Shown here one piece after another: positions 17,029 to 26,054 of a stretch of DNA of 64,000 nucleotides. The position numbers and the translations under genes were made by a program. Under the pieces are notes generated by a model. The model searched no databases and had not been told where the DNA came from. It saw only the letters and a list, made by a program, of their open reading frames with translations. Source of the stretch: Antarctobacter albus (GTDB taxonomy: Bacteria > Pseudomonadota > Alphaproteobacteria > Rhodobacterales > Rhodobacteraceae); the NCBI RefSeq assembly GCF_900101505.1, contig NZ_FMZI01000002.1, forward strand, positions 186,001 to 250,000, read 5' to 3'. Positions within the stretch are counted from its first letter, which is position 1, and the number at the start of each line of letters is the position of its first letter.

Positions 17029-17639
17029 AACACGCCCGCCTCGCGCGCGGCCAGCGCCGCCTGCGTGCGATTGCTCACCTCCAGCTTGCGGTAGAGCGTC
17101 TTCATGTGCAGCTTGATCGTCGGTTCCGTCAGGCCCAGGTCGCGGGCGATCTCCTTGTTGGAAAACCCCTGTCCCAACCCCTTGAGCACGTCGAGTTCGC
17201 GCGGTGTGAGCTTTTGCGCCAAGGCTGGGCTGTCGCTGTTGTCGACCTGCGTCATGAAGTCGATCGGGGCGTATTTCTCGCCCATCGCCATGAAGCGCAC
17301 GGCGTTGACCAGTGATTTCGCGGGCAGCGTCTTGGGCACAAATCCTGCCGCGCCCAGTTCCAGCGCCTGTTCCGCGATCTCGCGCGTGGCCTGGCCCGAG
17401 ATCAGGGCGACGCGCTGGCCGCCTGCCATCTCCATCGCCTCGCGCAGGCTGTCCAGTCCCTGCATTCCGGGCATCTTGTAGTCCAGCAACACGAGGTCAT
17501 AGGCCTCGTCTTCCCTTATGCGCGTGCAGGCCTCGGGAAAGCTGGCGGCGGTGCCGATCTCGAACCCGTCGCTGGCCCCCAGGAAGGCAACCAGCGTGTC
17601 GCGCAGCAGGTCGTGATCGTCGGCAATCAGTATTCGCAT
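17025..17639 (-). CDS. NarL/FixJ-family response regulator
   Basis: 204 residues. The receiver domain starts MRILIADDHDLL with phospho-acceptor Asp53 in LVLLDYKMPG. The C-terminal LuxR helix-turn-helix covers about residues 140-200 (LTPRELDVLKGLGQGFSNKEIAR). The chosen ATG at 17639 gives the standard receiver start; an upstream extension to 17669 has no family support. It converges on the catalase-like gene (4-base overlap) and is divergent from the molybdopterin-fold protein and hybrid kinase, its likely partners. Confidence 0.88.
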   Translation of the reverse strand: MRILIADDHDLLRDTLVAFLGASDGFEIGTAASFPEACTRIREDEAYDLVLLDYKMPGMQGLDSLREAMEMAGGQRVALISGQATREIAEQALELGAAGFVPKTLPAKSLVNAVRFMAMGEKYAPIDFMTQVDNSDSPALAQKLTPRELDVLKGLGQGFSNKEIARDLGLTEPTIKLHMKTLYRKLEVSNRTQAALAAREAGVF

Positions 17640-17883
17640 GGGCTGAGTCCTCGCAGCGTGGAGGGCCAAGATAGGGTATGCCCGTAAGTGCGAAGTTAAG
17701 CGTCGCGTCGCCGGGGCGTGGACCGAAAAGACACGGTCCGGCGCTATGGGGAAAGGGGCGGCTCAGTGGCGCGAGGGCGGGCCAAATGCCTATCCCGACG
17801 GATAGGGCGCACATCCCAAATCGCACATGCTCTGTTAAAGGGTCTGTGCCAAGATCCATTTCAAAGCCCGAGGGACCCGATTC

Positions 17884-18405
17884 ATGATGACGTTTCCGAA
17901 TTTGCATGTCGCCAGCGCCGCCCTTGCCCTGACCATCGCCCTGGCAGGCGCCGCGTCGGCCGAACATCTGCCCGAACCCCACGGCCCCGTCATCCTGACG
18001 GTCGAGGGCGCGATTGCCCGCACCAATGGCGAAGGCAGGGCCCGGCTGGATCTGCAGATGTTGCGCGACATCGGCGAAACCACCATCACGACCGACACGA
18101 TCTGGACGGCCGGCACATCGGAATTCACCGGTGTCGCACTGGATGACCTGCTGGAGTACCTTGGCGCCGAAGGGGAGGAAATCGACGCCCGGGCGATCAA
18201 CGATTACGCGGTCACCGTACCTGTTGCGGACGCGGTCGAGGGCGGTCCGATCCTGGCCTATGCGATGGACGGCAAGACCATGTCGCGCCGGGACAAGGGG
18301 CCGCTCTGGCTGATTTATCCCTATGCCTCGTCCAGCACCTACCGGACAGAGGTCATCTATGCCCGCAGCATCTGGCAGCTTGACCGGATGACCGTCCGGG
18401 ATTGA
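17884..18405 (+). CDS. Exported molybdopterin-binding-fold protein without cysteine
   Basis: 173 residues with a Sec signal peptide ending near AASA (residue 26). The mature part matches the sulfite-oxidase-type fold: FTGVALDDLLEYLGA, then INDYAVTVPVAD, then SRRDKGPLWLIYPYA. The whole protein contains no cysteine, so it lacks the cysteine that ligates molybdenum in sulfite oxidase-type enzymes. It is probably not an enzyme. It is followed 34 bases later by a hybrid histidine kinase with a periplasmic domain, so a sensory or ligand-binding role for the kinase is likely. An ATG one codon later is equally possible as start. Confidence 0.7.
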   Translation: MMTFPNLHVASAALALTIALAGAASAEHLPEPHGPVILTVEGAIARTNGEGRARLDLQMLRDIGETTITTDTIWTAGTSEFTGVALDDLLEYLGAEGEEIDARAINDYAVTVPVADAVEGGPILAYAMDGKTMSRRDKGPLWLIYPYASSSTYRTEVIYARSIWQLDRMTVRD

Positions 18406-18439
18406 TCGGGACGGGGATGGACGCGCTGTCGGACAGGGC

Positions 18440-20938
18440 ATGAGCAGGCGCAACCGGTTCCGGCAGGGCGGGCGCGCGATCTTTTTCGGGGTCGCGCTGG
18501 TCTGCATGGTCGCCATCGGCTTTCTGGCGGTCGAGATCGTGCGCGAATTGCGGCTGCTGAACTCCGCCAATTCCGACAACGTGCAATGGACACTGTCGCA
18601 GGCAGAGGTCGAATTCCTGGAAATGCGCCACGCGCTGGACACCGCCCGGCGCCAGTCAGAGCCCGACCTCGACCGGCTGATCGAGGAATTCGACATCTTC
18701 TACAGCCGGATTTCGACGCTGGACTCCGGCGCCTTGTACGAATCGCTGCGGGATATTCCGGAATTCGCAGACCCGATGCAGCGCATCCGGCAGACACTGG
18801 ACGACCTGGTGCCGCTGATCGACGGACCCCGGGCCGACCTGGCCGCAGGTCTGCCGCGCATCGAATCCGCCCTCGCCGAAAGCCGCGCCGACCTGCGCGA
18901 TCTCGCGACCTCCGGCCTGTACCATTTCGCGCGTCAGTCCGATTCACAGCGGATCTCGGTCGCCGTCACGTTGTCGCGGCTGGGCCTGCTGACGGCGGTC
19001 CTGGTCATGGTGCTGGTCTTTCTGCTGCGCCACGCACAGAACGCCTCGCGCCAGACCGAACGGCGCGGGCATGAGTTGGCCGCCGCCTATACCCGGCTGA
19101 ACACCATTCTCGACACCTCGCTGGACGCGGTGCTGGTGGCCGACCTGAGGGGCGACATTCAGCAGTTCAACCCCGCAGCCGAGCGGATTTTCAAGTACGA
19201 CGCGCAGCAGGTCATCGGGCGCAACATCGGTGGGTTGATCGTGCCCGACCACCTGCGCGACGCGCATGAGGCTGGCATGGCGCGGATGCGTGCCGGAGGA
19301 GAGCGGCGGGTGATCGGCCGGGGTCGCGTGCGGCTGGACGCGATGCGCAGCACCGGAGAGGTGTTCCCGGCGGAACTGGCGCTGGAGACCGCCCATACCG
19401 GCAGCGAAGAGATCATCATCGGGTTCCTGCGCGACATCTCGCACCGGGTCACGTCCGAGAACGAGCTGGTCGAGGCCCGCGACAAGGCGCTGGCCGGGGA
19501 AAAGGCCAAGGCGGATTTCCTGGCCATGATGACGCATGAGATCCGCACGCCTTTGAACGGCGTGCTGGGCAACCTGTCGCTGCTGGAGGAAACCACACTG
19601 ACCCCGGTCCAGTCGCGCTATGTCCACAACATGGCCGTTTCGGGCAAGTTGTTGATGTCGCATGTGGATGCGGTCCTGGACATCGCGCGGTTCGAATCCG
19701 GCGCCACCGGCCTGCGGGCCGAGGTCGTCGATCCTGGCCGCCTGGTCCAGGACATCCTCGACAGCCAGACCAGCGCGGCCGAGGCCAATGGCAACCGCCT
19801 GCACTGGGCCTGGACGGGACCGGTTGCGGACTGGATCCGCGTCGATGCCTCACGCCTGCAGCAGGTGCTGGTGAATCTGGTCGGCAATGCGATCAAGTTC
19901 ACCCGAAACGGGGATGTCCAGGTCGAGCTCGAACAGGGTGAGCCTGTCGATCCGACCGGGGGCGAGCCGGGGTTCTGGCTGGACATCCGCATCATCGACA
20001 CCGGGGTCGGCATTGCCGAGGCAGATCTCGACAGGGTCTTCGAGGACTTCCAGACCAGCGGCTGCACGCAGGACCAGGGCCTGCCGGGCACCGGTCTGGG
20101 GCTGGGGATCGCGCGGCGCTTCGTTCAGGCGATGGGGGGTGAAATCGGGGCCGAAAGCACCCCGGGCGAGGGCAGTGTCTTCTGGCTGCGCCTGCCTGTA
20201 CGGGCCGCGCAACCGCCGCGCAGCAAGGGTCGGGTCGGAACAGGGGCCAGCCCCGCAGGACCACGCAGCATCCTTCTGGTCGAAGACAACGAGATCAACC
20301 TGCAACTGGCGCGCGACATGCTGCGCCTGATGGGCCACGGGGTCAGCGTTGCCCGCAACGGCCAGGAGGGGGTCGCCGCCGCCGAGGTTCACCGCTTTGA
20401 CCTGATCCTGATGGACATCCGGATGCCGGTGATGGATGGGCTGGCCGCGACCCGGGCGATCCGCGAAGGGCAGGGCCCAAACCGTGACGCACCCATCGTG
20501 GCACTGTCTGCCAATGTCCTGCCCCAGGCCAAGGACCGTTTTATCGCGGGCGGCATGTCGGATTTCCTGGGCAAGCCGCTGATGAAAGAGGAACTGTCGC
20601 AGGTCATTGCGCGCTTCTGTTCCGACGCGGCGCGGGAAGAGGTTCCACCGCCCGCCCTGGCGCTGGACGACCCGCTGGCGGCCCTCAAGGCGCGCTACCT
20701 CGAGGAAACCCACGCGCTCTTTGACTGGCTTGCAACGAAGCCCGAGGCCTGGACCGAGATCGCGGATCGCGCACACCGCATCGCGGGCAGCGCGGCGGCC
20801 TTCGGGCATCCCGACCTGCGCATGGCGCTGCTGTCGGTCGAAACCGCGGCAGAGGCCGAGGATGCCCAAGCCCTTGCGCTGGCGGTGGATGAGGCCCGCC
20901 AAGCCTGGGAGGCCGCGCCGGCCCCCTGCGTCGCCTGA
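18440..20938 (+). CDS. Hybrid sensor histidine kinase with PAS, receiver and Hpt domains
   Basis: 832 residues. Transmembrane helices at about 12-33 and 175-197 enclose a periplasmic helical domain. A PAS domain follows (about 220-335), then the dimerisation/phosphoacceptor domain with His366 in MMTHEIRTPLNG. The ATPase domain has the N-box around Asn483, and the G-boxes near 520 and 550. The receiver has Asp659 in LILMDIRMPVMDG. A C-terminal Hpt domain carries His779 in HRIAGSAAAFG. This gives a full His-Asp-His phosphorelay that can end on the divergent LuxR-type regulator. Its input is probably the upstream exported protein. The start has no strong Shine-Dalgarno. Confidence 0.92.
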   Translation: MSRRNRFRQGGRAIFFGVALVCMVAIGFLAVEIVRELRLLNSANSDNVQWTLSQAEVEFLEMRHALDTARRQSEPDLDRLIEEFDIFYSRISTLDSGALYESLRDIPEFADPMQRIRQTLDDLVPLIDGPRADLAAGLPRIESALAESRADLRDLATSGLYHFARQSDSQRISVAVTLSRLGLLTAVLVMVLVFLLRHAQNASRQTERRGHELAAAYTRLNTILDTSLDAVLVADLRGDIQQFNPAAERIFKYDAQQVIGRNIGGLIVPDHLRDAHEAGMARMRAGGERRVIGRGRVRLDAMRSTGEVFPAELALETAHTGSEEIIIGFLRDISHRVTSENELVEARDKALAGEKAKADFLAMMTHEIRTPLNGVLGNLSLLEETTLTPVQSRYVHNMAVSGKLLMSHVDAVLDIARFESGATGLRAEVVDPGRLVQDILDSQTSAAEANGNRLHWAWTGPVADWIRVDASRLQQVLVNLVGNAIKFTRNGDVQVELEQGEPVDPTGGEPGFWLDIRIIDTGVGIAEADLDRVFEDFQTSGCTQDQGLPGTGLGLGIARRFVQAMGGEIGAESTPGEGSVFWLRLPVRAAQPPRSKGRVGTGASPAGPRSILLVEDNEINLQLARDMLRLMGHGVSVARNGQEGVAAAEVHRFDLILMDIRMPVMDGLAATRAIREGQGPNRDAPIVALSANVLPQAKDRFIAGGMSDFLGKPLMKEELSQVIARFCSDAAREEVPPPALALDDPLAALKARYLEETHALFDWLATKPEAWTEIADRAHRIAGSAAAFGHPDLRMALLSVETAAEAEDAQALALAVDEARQAWEAAPAPCVA

Positions 20939-21015
20939 TCCGCAACGCTCGACGCGGGCGCCGTTTCGGCGCAGAAAGGCGCGACGAGAAACAGCCAAGA
21001 CGGGGACAAAAGCCC

Positions 21016-21741
21016 ATGAACATCGCCTGCTGGTCCGGACCGCGCAATCTGTCGACCGCGATGATGTATGCCTTTGGGGCCCGGGACGACTGTGGCGTCT
21101 GGGATGAACCCTTTTACGCGGCTTACCTGTCCCGTACCGGGATCGCGCATCCGATGGGGGCAGAGATCATCGCCGCCGGCATCCCCGACCCGGCAGAGGT
21201 CGCCCGGCGGTGTGCCGCCCCCGCGCCGGGCGGGCAGGCGCATTTCTATCTCAAGCTGATGACCCATCACCACCTGCAGGGCGACAGCCTCGACTGGGCC
21301 AGCGAGGCGGCGCATGTCTTCCTGATCCGTCACCCGGCCCGCGTGTTGGCCAGCTATGCCGCCAAGCGCGAGAATCCGACCCTTGCGGACATCGGCTTTG
21401 CCCAGCAATGCGCGATCTTCGACGCGGTCCGCGCCCGCGGCTGGCGCTATGCGGTGATCGACAGCCACGATATTCGGCACGCGCCGGAGGCGGCCCTTGG
21501 CACGCTCTGCGCGGCCATCGGGCTGGACTTCGATCCGGCGATGCTGGCCTGGCCCGCGGGCGGCCACGCCGATGACGGCGTCTGGGCAAGCCATTGGTAC
21601 GACGCGGTGCACCGGTCCACCGGCTTTGCCGGGGCCGAAGGGCCACTGCCCGCCGTGGCCCCGGAGCTGGCGGCCGTGCATGACGCCGCCCTGCCGCATT
21701 ATCAGCGAATGCAGGCCGAAACCCTGCGCACAAGCGCCTGA
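21016..21741 (+). CDS. Sulfotransferase-family protein
   Basis: 241 residues. The N-terminal [16 protein letters not shown] resembles the PAPS 5'-phosphosulfate loop, and [18 protein letters not shown] resembles the 3'-phosphate-binding arginine/serine segment, both typical of the sulfotransferase fold. The substrate cannot be inferred. It is monocistronic-looking, between the kinase gene and tig, with 100 bases to tig. Some homologues are only annotated as hypothetical, so the biochemical role is open. Confidence 0.6.
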   Translation: MNIACWSGPRNLSTAMMYAFGARDDCGVWDEPFYAAYLSRTGIAHPMGAEIIAAGIPDPAEVARRCAAPAPGGQAHFYLKLMTHHHLQGDSLDWASEAAHVFLIRHPARVLASYAAKRENPTLADIGFAQQCAIFDAVRARGWRYAVIDSHDIRHAPEAALGTLCAAIGLDFDPAMLAWPAGGHADDGVWASHWYDAVHRSTGFAGAEGPLPAVAPELAAVHDAALPHYQRMQAETLRTSA

Positions 21742-21841
21742 AAGCGGCTTGCGCGCGGGCGCCGCGGGCAATAGAAGGTGCCAAATTCGCCGACCAGACG
21801 CGCCCCGGTTTCCGGGGCGCTTGAATTCCGAGGGAAGAGAC

Positions 21842-23167
21842 ATGCAGGTCACCGAGACGCTGAACGAAGGCCTCAAGCGCGGCTACGCCATCACCGTGAC
21901 GGCGTCCGAGCTGGACGAGAAAGTCACCGAAAAGCTGAAAGAAGCGCAGCCCGACATCGAGATGAAGGGTTTCCGCAAGGGCAAGGTCCCCATGCCGCTG
22001 CTGAAAAAGCAGTTCGGCCAGCGCGTGCTGGGCGAGACCATGCAGGAAGTCATCGACGGTGCGATGAACCAGCACTTCGAGGACTCGGGCGATCGCCCGG
22101 CGCTGCAGCCCGAGGTCAAGATGACCAACGAGGACTGGAAAGAAGGCGACGACATCCACGTCGAGATGACCTACGAAGCCCTGCCCGAGGTCCCCGAGTT
22201 CGACGCCTCCGGCATCGTGCTGGAGCGGCTGGTGGTCAAGGCCGACGACGCCGCCGTTGACGAGGCGCTGGAATCGCTGGCCTCCTCGGCTCAGGACTTC
22301 GAGGACAAGGACGGCGCGGCCGAGGACGGCGACCAGGTGGTCATCGACTTCGTCGGCAAGGTCGACGGCGAGGCCTTCGAAGGCGGCGCCGCCGAGGACT
22401 ACCCGCTGGCGCTGGGCTCCGGCTCGTTCATTCCCGGCTTCGAAGAGCAGCTGGTCGGTGTCTCCGCCGGTGACGAGAAGGCTGTCGAGGTTAAATTCCC
22501 CGAGGAATACGGCGCCGAACACCTGGCCGGCAAGGACGCGGTCTTTGACGTGACCGTCAAGGCCGTCAAGGCGCCCAAGGCCGCCGAGATCAACGACGAG
22601 ATGGCCCAGAAGTTCGGTGCCGAAGATCTCGACAGCCTGAAGAACCAGATCCGTGAGCGGCTCGAGGCCGAATACGCCGGCGCCGCGCGCCAGGTGATGA
22701 AGCGCGCCCTGCTGGACAAGCTGGACGAGCTGGTCTCCTTCGAGCTGCCGCCGACCCTGGTCGAGGCCGAGGCCGGCCAGATCGCGCACCAGCTGTGGCA
22801 CGAGGAAAACCCCGACGTCCACGACCACAACCATGACAAGATCGAGCCGACCGAAGAGCACACCAAGCTGGCCGAGCGCCGCGTGCGCCTTGGCCTGCTG
22901 CTGGCCGAGCTGGGCCAGAAAGCCGAGGTCGAGGTTTCCGAAGCCGAGATGACCCAGGCGATCATGAACCAGGCCCGCCAGTACCCGGGCCAGGAGCGTG
23001 AGTTCTTCGAATACGTTCGCCAGAACCCGCAGATGCAACAGCAGCTGCGCGCGCCGATCTTCGAGGACAAGGTTGTCGACCACATCGTCGAACAGGCCCA
23101 GGTGTCCGAGAAGGAAATCACCAAGGACGAGCTGCAGAAAGCCGTCGAGGCGCTGGACGACGAGTGA
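21842..23167 (+). CDS. tig: Trigger factor, ribosome-associated chaperone and prolyl isomerase
   Basis: 441 residues. The N-terminal ribosome-binding domain carries [17 protein letters not shown] (about 40-57), the trigger-factor signature loop that docks on protein L23. The FKBP-type isomerase domain (about 150-240) includes [19 protein letters not shown]. The C-terminal helical chaperone domain is rich in Glu/Lys/Gln. It folds nascent chains in the cytoplasm. The ATG is preceded by AGGGAAGAG. A strong terminator follows. Confidence 0.97.
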   Translation: MQVTETLNEGLKRGYAITVTASELDEKVTEKLKEAQPDIEMKGFRKGKVPMPLLKKQFGQRVLGETMQEVIDGAMNQHFEDSGDRPALQPEVKMTNEDWKEGDDIHVEMTYEALPEVPEFDASGIVLERLVVKADDAAVDEALESLASSAQDFEDKDGAAEDGDQVVIDFVGKVDGEAFEGGAAEDYPLALGSGSFIPGFEEQLVGVSAGDEKAVEVKFPEEYGAEHLAGKDAVFDVTVKAVKAPKAAEINDEMAQKFGAEDLDSLKNQIRERLEAEYAGAARQVMKRALLDKLDELVSFELPPTLVEAEAGQIAHQLWHEENPDVHDHNHDKIEPTEEHTKLAERRVRLGLLLAELGQKAEVEVSEAEMTQAIMNQARQYPGQEREFFEYVRQNPQMQQQLRAPIFEDKVVDHIVEQAQVSEKEITKDELQKAVEALDDE

Positions 23168-23191
23168 TCGTCAGGCCTATGTGAAGTATGG

Positions 23192-23219
23192 AAAAGCCGC
23201 CTCTCGGGGCGGCTTTTTT
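23192..23219 (+). terminator. Rho-independent terminator of tig
   Basis: A 10-bp stem (23192-23201 with 23208-23217) with loop TCTCGG and a T-run to 23219, starting 25 bases after the tig stop. Confidence 0.85.
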
Positions 23220-23327
23220 CTTGGTTGGACCTAATTTGGCGCGGCGGTGAACGCAGACCACTGTTTCCCGGACCGCGTGTTGAAGCGCGGTCAGGGGAGG
23301 TCCGTATGCGATCTCTTCCTTCGGAGA

Positions 23328-23732
23328 CTACTGCTGCTCCTGGATCGACTGGAGGTAGTAGACGAGCGAAAGGATGCGACCGCGCGCGACCATTTCCTCG
23401 GTCTCTCCGCGCTGGCTGGTTGCAGAGGCCCGGAAACGTTCGCCCCAGATGGGCATTGCGCCGCCATGCGCCCGGACGTCGCGGCCATCGATCAGTTTCA
23501 GCGTGTTGTAGAACGGAAAATCCCCGCCGCCCGTTCGCTCGGTGATCGTGGTCAGGCTGGGCGTATGGATTTCGAGAATGCCGGCAAGGGGGCCGTCGCC
23601 CTTGCCTGACTCTCCGTGGCAGCCTGCACAAGCCGCCATGTACTCCCGCTCTCCGGCCGCGATATCAGGATCTTGCGCATGCACGGGGGCGGCGACGAGA
23701 AAAGCACAAACAGTCGCGTAAAGAACCTTCAT
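23328..23732 (-). CDS. Small periplasmic monoheme cytochrome c
   Basis: 134 residues. Signal peptide MKVLYATVCAFLVAAPVHA, then one class-I heme motif CAGCH at 35-39, and a probable axial methionine in GGAMPIWGE. The upstream in-frame extension is discarded because the signal peptide begins at the ATG at 23732, which has a GAGGAG Shine-Dalgarno. The likely role is electron transfer in the periplasm. A perfect FNR-type dyad lies about 100 bases upstream, so expression is probably low-oxygen induced like cyd. Convergent with tig. Confidence 0.82.
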   Translation of the reverse strand: MKVLYATVCAFLVAAPVHAQDPDIAAGEREYMAACAGCHGESGKGDGPLAGILEIHTPSLTTITERTGGGDFPFYNTLKLIDGRDVRAHGGAMPIWGERFRASATSQRGETEEMVARGRILSLVYYLQSIQEQQ

Positions 23733-23828
23733 TTTGGAACTCCTCTCCCTAGGTGAGGACTCGATCTCGTTGCCCCTCCAACTGGTCCTCACGATCCCGA
23801 TCATAGCCGGAACGGTCCAAGATCCTGA

Positions 23829-23842
23829 TTGACCTAGGTCAA
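23829..23842. promoter_or_regulatory. FNR-type box upstream of the cytochrome c gene
   Basis: TTGACCTAGGTCAA is a perfect dyad of the TTGAY-N4-RTCAA type, identical in half-sites to the box before the flavoprotein gene at the left end. It lies 97 bases before the cytochrome c ATG. The homospermidine synthase gene ends 120 bases to the right, reading toward it. Confidence 0.6.
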
Positions 23843-23870
23843 ACCCGCTGAACCACGGGAAAAGGGGGCC

Positions 23871-23891
23871 CGGAGGCGCTGGACGCCTCCG
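23871..23891 (-). terminator. Hairpin after homospermidine synthase, possible terminator
   Basis: An 8-bp perfect stem (CGGAGGCG at 23871-23878 with 23884-23891) lies 71 bases past the gene's stop. On the minus strand it is followed by GGGCCCCC then TTTTCCC rather than an immediate T-tract, so support is weak. Confidence 0.3.
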
Positions 23892-23961
23892 AAACCTCCC
23901 CGAGTCCTGCCATGCGGCAAGCCCACAAGATGTGTGTGGCGTCGCCCGGCCCGGGGGCGGA

Positions 23962-25383
23962 TCAGCTGGCGAGGACGTTCCGGAACAGCCAGGGATCGCT
24001 TTCGTCGATGTCCTCGGGGAAATGCTCCCAGCGGTCCTGCAGCGGGGTCCAGTCCGTGTAATGCGCCTCGACCGGGCCGAGGTAGGGGCGCTGGACCTCC
24101 AGGCACCGCGCGTGGTCGATCTCGTCGGTTTCGACGATGCCGGCGTTCGGGTTCTCCAGCGCCCAGACCATGCCCGCCAGCACGGCAGAAGTCACCTGCA
24201 GGCCGGTGGCGTTCTGGTAAGGGGCAAGGTCGCGTGCCTCGTCGTTGGAGAGGCGCGAGCCGAACCAGAGCGCGTTTTTCTCGTGCCCAAAGAGCAGCAC
24301 GCCCAGCTCGTCGATGCCCTCGACGATCTCATCCTCGGTCAGGATGTGGTGTTTCACCTGCTGCTGGCCCGATCCGAACATCTCGTGCAGCGACAGCACC
24401 GCGTCGTCGCAGGGGTGATAGGCATAGTGGCAGGTCGGACGGAACTCCGGGTGGGCGCCTTCGCCCACGGTGTAATAGTCCGAGATCGAGATTGCCTCGT
24501 TATGGGTCACCAGGAACCCGAACTGCGGCCCCGGCGTGGGGCACCAGGTGTGGACGCGGGTGATGGCGCCGGGCCGTTCCAGCCAGATCCCGGCCTGGCA
24601 GCCGCTGTCCTGGCGGTGGCCGTTTTCGGGGAACCAGGTCTCATGCGTGCCCCAGCCCAGTTCGGCCGGCTGGAACCCCTCGGCGATGAAGCCCTCGACC
24701 GACCAGGTGTTGACGAAGACATTGCGCGGGCGGGGCAGGCGGCGGGCCTGGGTGTCACGCTCGGCGATGTGGACGCCCTTGACGCCCAGAGACATCATGA
24801 GCCTGGCCCAGCCCTCGCGGTCCGTCGGCGGGGTCGCGTCGCGGCCCGTGTCCCTGGCCAGCGTCAAAAGCGCCTCCTTGACGAACCAGCTGACCATGCC
24901 GGGGTTGGCGCCACAGCAGCTGACCGCCGTGGTGCCGCCGGGGTTGCGGGCCTTTTCGTCCCGCATGGCCTGGCGCAGGGCATAGTTGGTGCGCGCGGCA
25001 TTGTCCGTAGTGCCAAAATAGTAGCCCGCCCAGGGTTCGACCACGGTGTCGATGTAGGGCACGCCGATCTCGCGGCAGAATTTCATCAGGTCCAGCGAAG
25101 ATGTGTCGACCGAGAGGTTGACGCAAAAGCCCTTGCCGTCCGGGAACAGCCCGCCCAGCACCTCTTGGTAGTTGTCGGGTGTCAGCGCCACCTGAAGGTG
25201 GTTCAGCTTGTGCTGGCGCAGGAAATTGGCCTGGCCGGCGTCCGGTTCGATCACGGTCAGCTTGTCGGCGTCATAGTCGAAATGGCGTTCGATCAGGGGC
25301 CAGACGCCCTTGCCGATCGAGCCGAAGCCGATGATGACGATGGGGCCGTCGATGCGGCCGTAGACGGGGTGTTCCTGGGTCAC
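23962..25383 (-). CDS. hss: Homospermidine synthase
   Basis: 473 residues. NAD-dependent enzyme joining two putrescine units (or putrescine and spermidine) into homospermidine, a characteristic alphaproteobacterial polyamine. The Rossmann motif IIGFGSIGKG is at 17-26, followed by an acidic strand end (LTVIEPD). The catalytic-domain segments CCGANPGMVSWF and WCPTPGPQFGFLVTHNEA fit the family, as does length (about 470-480). A GTG start at 25383 is chosen because AAGGAG lies 5 bases upstream; the longer reading frame upstream has no family similarity. The agmatinase-like gene at 36621 could supply putrescine. Confidence 0.92.
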   Translation of the reverse strand: MTQEHPVYGRIDGPIVIIGFGSIGKGVWPLIERHFDYDADKLTVIEPDAGQANFLRQHKLNHLQVALTPDNYQEVLGGLFPDGKGFCVNLSVDTSSLDLMKFCREIGVPYIDTVVEPWAGYYFGTTDNAARTNYALRQAMRDEKARNPGGTTAVSCCGANPGMVSWFVKEALLTLARDTGRDATPPTDREGWARLMMSLGVKGVHIAERDTQARRLPRPRNVFVNTWSVEGFIAEGFQPAELGWGTHETWFPENGHRQDSGCQAGIWLERPGAITRVHTWCPTPGPQFGFLVTHNEAISISDYYTVGEGAHPEFRPTCHYAYHPCDDAVLSLHEMFGSGQQQVKHHILTEDEIVEGIDELGVLLFGHEKNALWFGSRLSNDEARDLAPYQNATGLQVTSAVLAGMVWALENPNAGIVETDEIDHARCLEVQRPYLGPVEAHYTDWTPLQDRWEHFPEDIDESDPWLFRNVLAS

Positions 25384-25508
25384 GGGGATCTCCTTGGTCG
25401 TTGCCCCATGTTTAGGCGCCCCCCGGTCCCAAGGCAAACCCGGCGGGGCGGCTTGGCACGAAAGTCTCCCCGGCCCGGGGGCAACTTTCCGCGCCAGCCG
25501 CGGTGGCC

Positions 25509-25877
25509 TCAGCCGATGACCCGATGGCCCCGGCCCTGCAGGCAGCGGATCACGACATTGCGCCGCTCTGCGCTCAACTCCTCTTCGGCGGCCGCGACCC
25601 CGGCCAGCGCGCCAAAGGCGGCACCCCCGACCGCGCCGCCCAGGCGGTCGTCCTCTTCGTCCAGCGCCCCGATGAGGGCGCCAGCCGCGGCACCTGTCAG
25701 GGCGCCGTCCTTGTGTGCGCCGTTGCGGTAGGCATGGGCGGCATCCTTGCACTGCGCCAGGTCGGTGTCGAACATGGCGTTGCGCGGCCCGTCCAGCGTG
25801 TAGGCGCGGTCCATCGGGGCAGTGCAGGCAGCCAGGGCCACCAGCGGCAGAATGAGCAGGGTACGATCAATTTTCAT
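25509..25877 (-). CDS. Glycine-zipper lipoprotein
   Basis: 122 residues. The signal sequence ends in the lipobox LAAC (cysteine near residue 18), so the protein should be lipidated. A Gly/Ala-rich double glycine-zipper (about residues 58-97: GALTGAAAGALIGAL then GGAVGGAAFGALAG) is of the kind that inserts in or packs against membranes. The C-terminal part has one cysteine. ATG at 25877 has GAGGAC upstream; a TTG at 25883 is the alternative. No specific function can be given; outer-membrane or stress-related lipoproteins share this layout. Confidence 0.7.
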   Translation of the reverse strand: MKIDRTLLILPLVALAACTAPMDRAYTLDGPRNAMFDTDLAQCKDAAHAYRNGAHKDGALTGAAAGALIGALDEEDDRLGGAVGGAAFGALAGVAAAEEELSAERRNVVIRCLQGRGHRVIG

Positions 25878-26001
25878 CTTCAATGTCCTCGTGTGGGCGC
25901 GACTTGGTGCGCGCGGCTCCGAGGAGATAGCCGTAGAGTGATCGCCGGAATATTGCCGGGAACGGCATGGAGATCATGCCTTTTCGCATGTTTCGGAAAC
26001 G

Positions 26002-26032
26002 AAAAACCGCGCGGGCCTGGACCGCGCGGTTT
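26002..26032 (-). terminator. Rho-independent terminator of phoX
   Basis: An 11-bp stem (26022-26032 with 26004-26014) followed on the minus strand by five T. It starts 22 bases after the phoX stop codon. Confidence 0.8.
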
Positions 26033-26054
26033 CCTGTCACTCAGGGGAGGGCGT

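Noticed and set aside
23932-25731. Long frame opposite homospermidine synthase
   Set aside because: Low-complexity antisense reading with no Shine-Dalgarno or motif.
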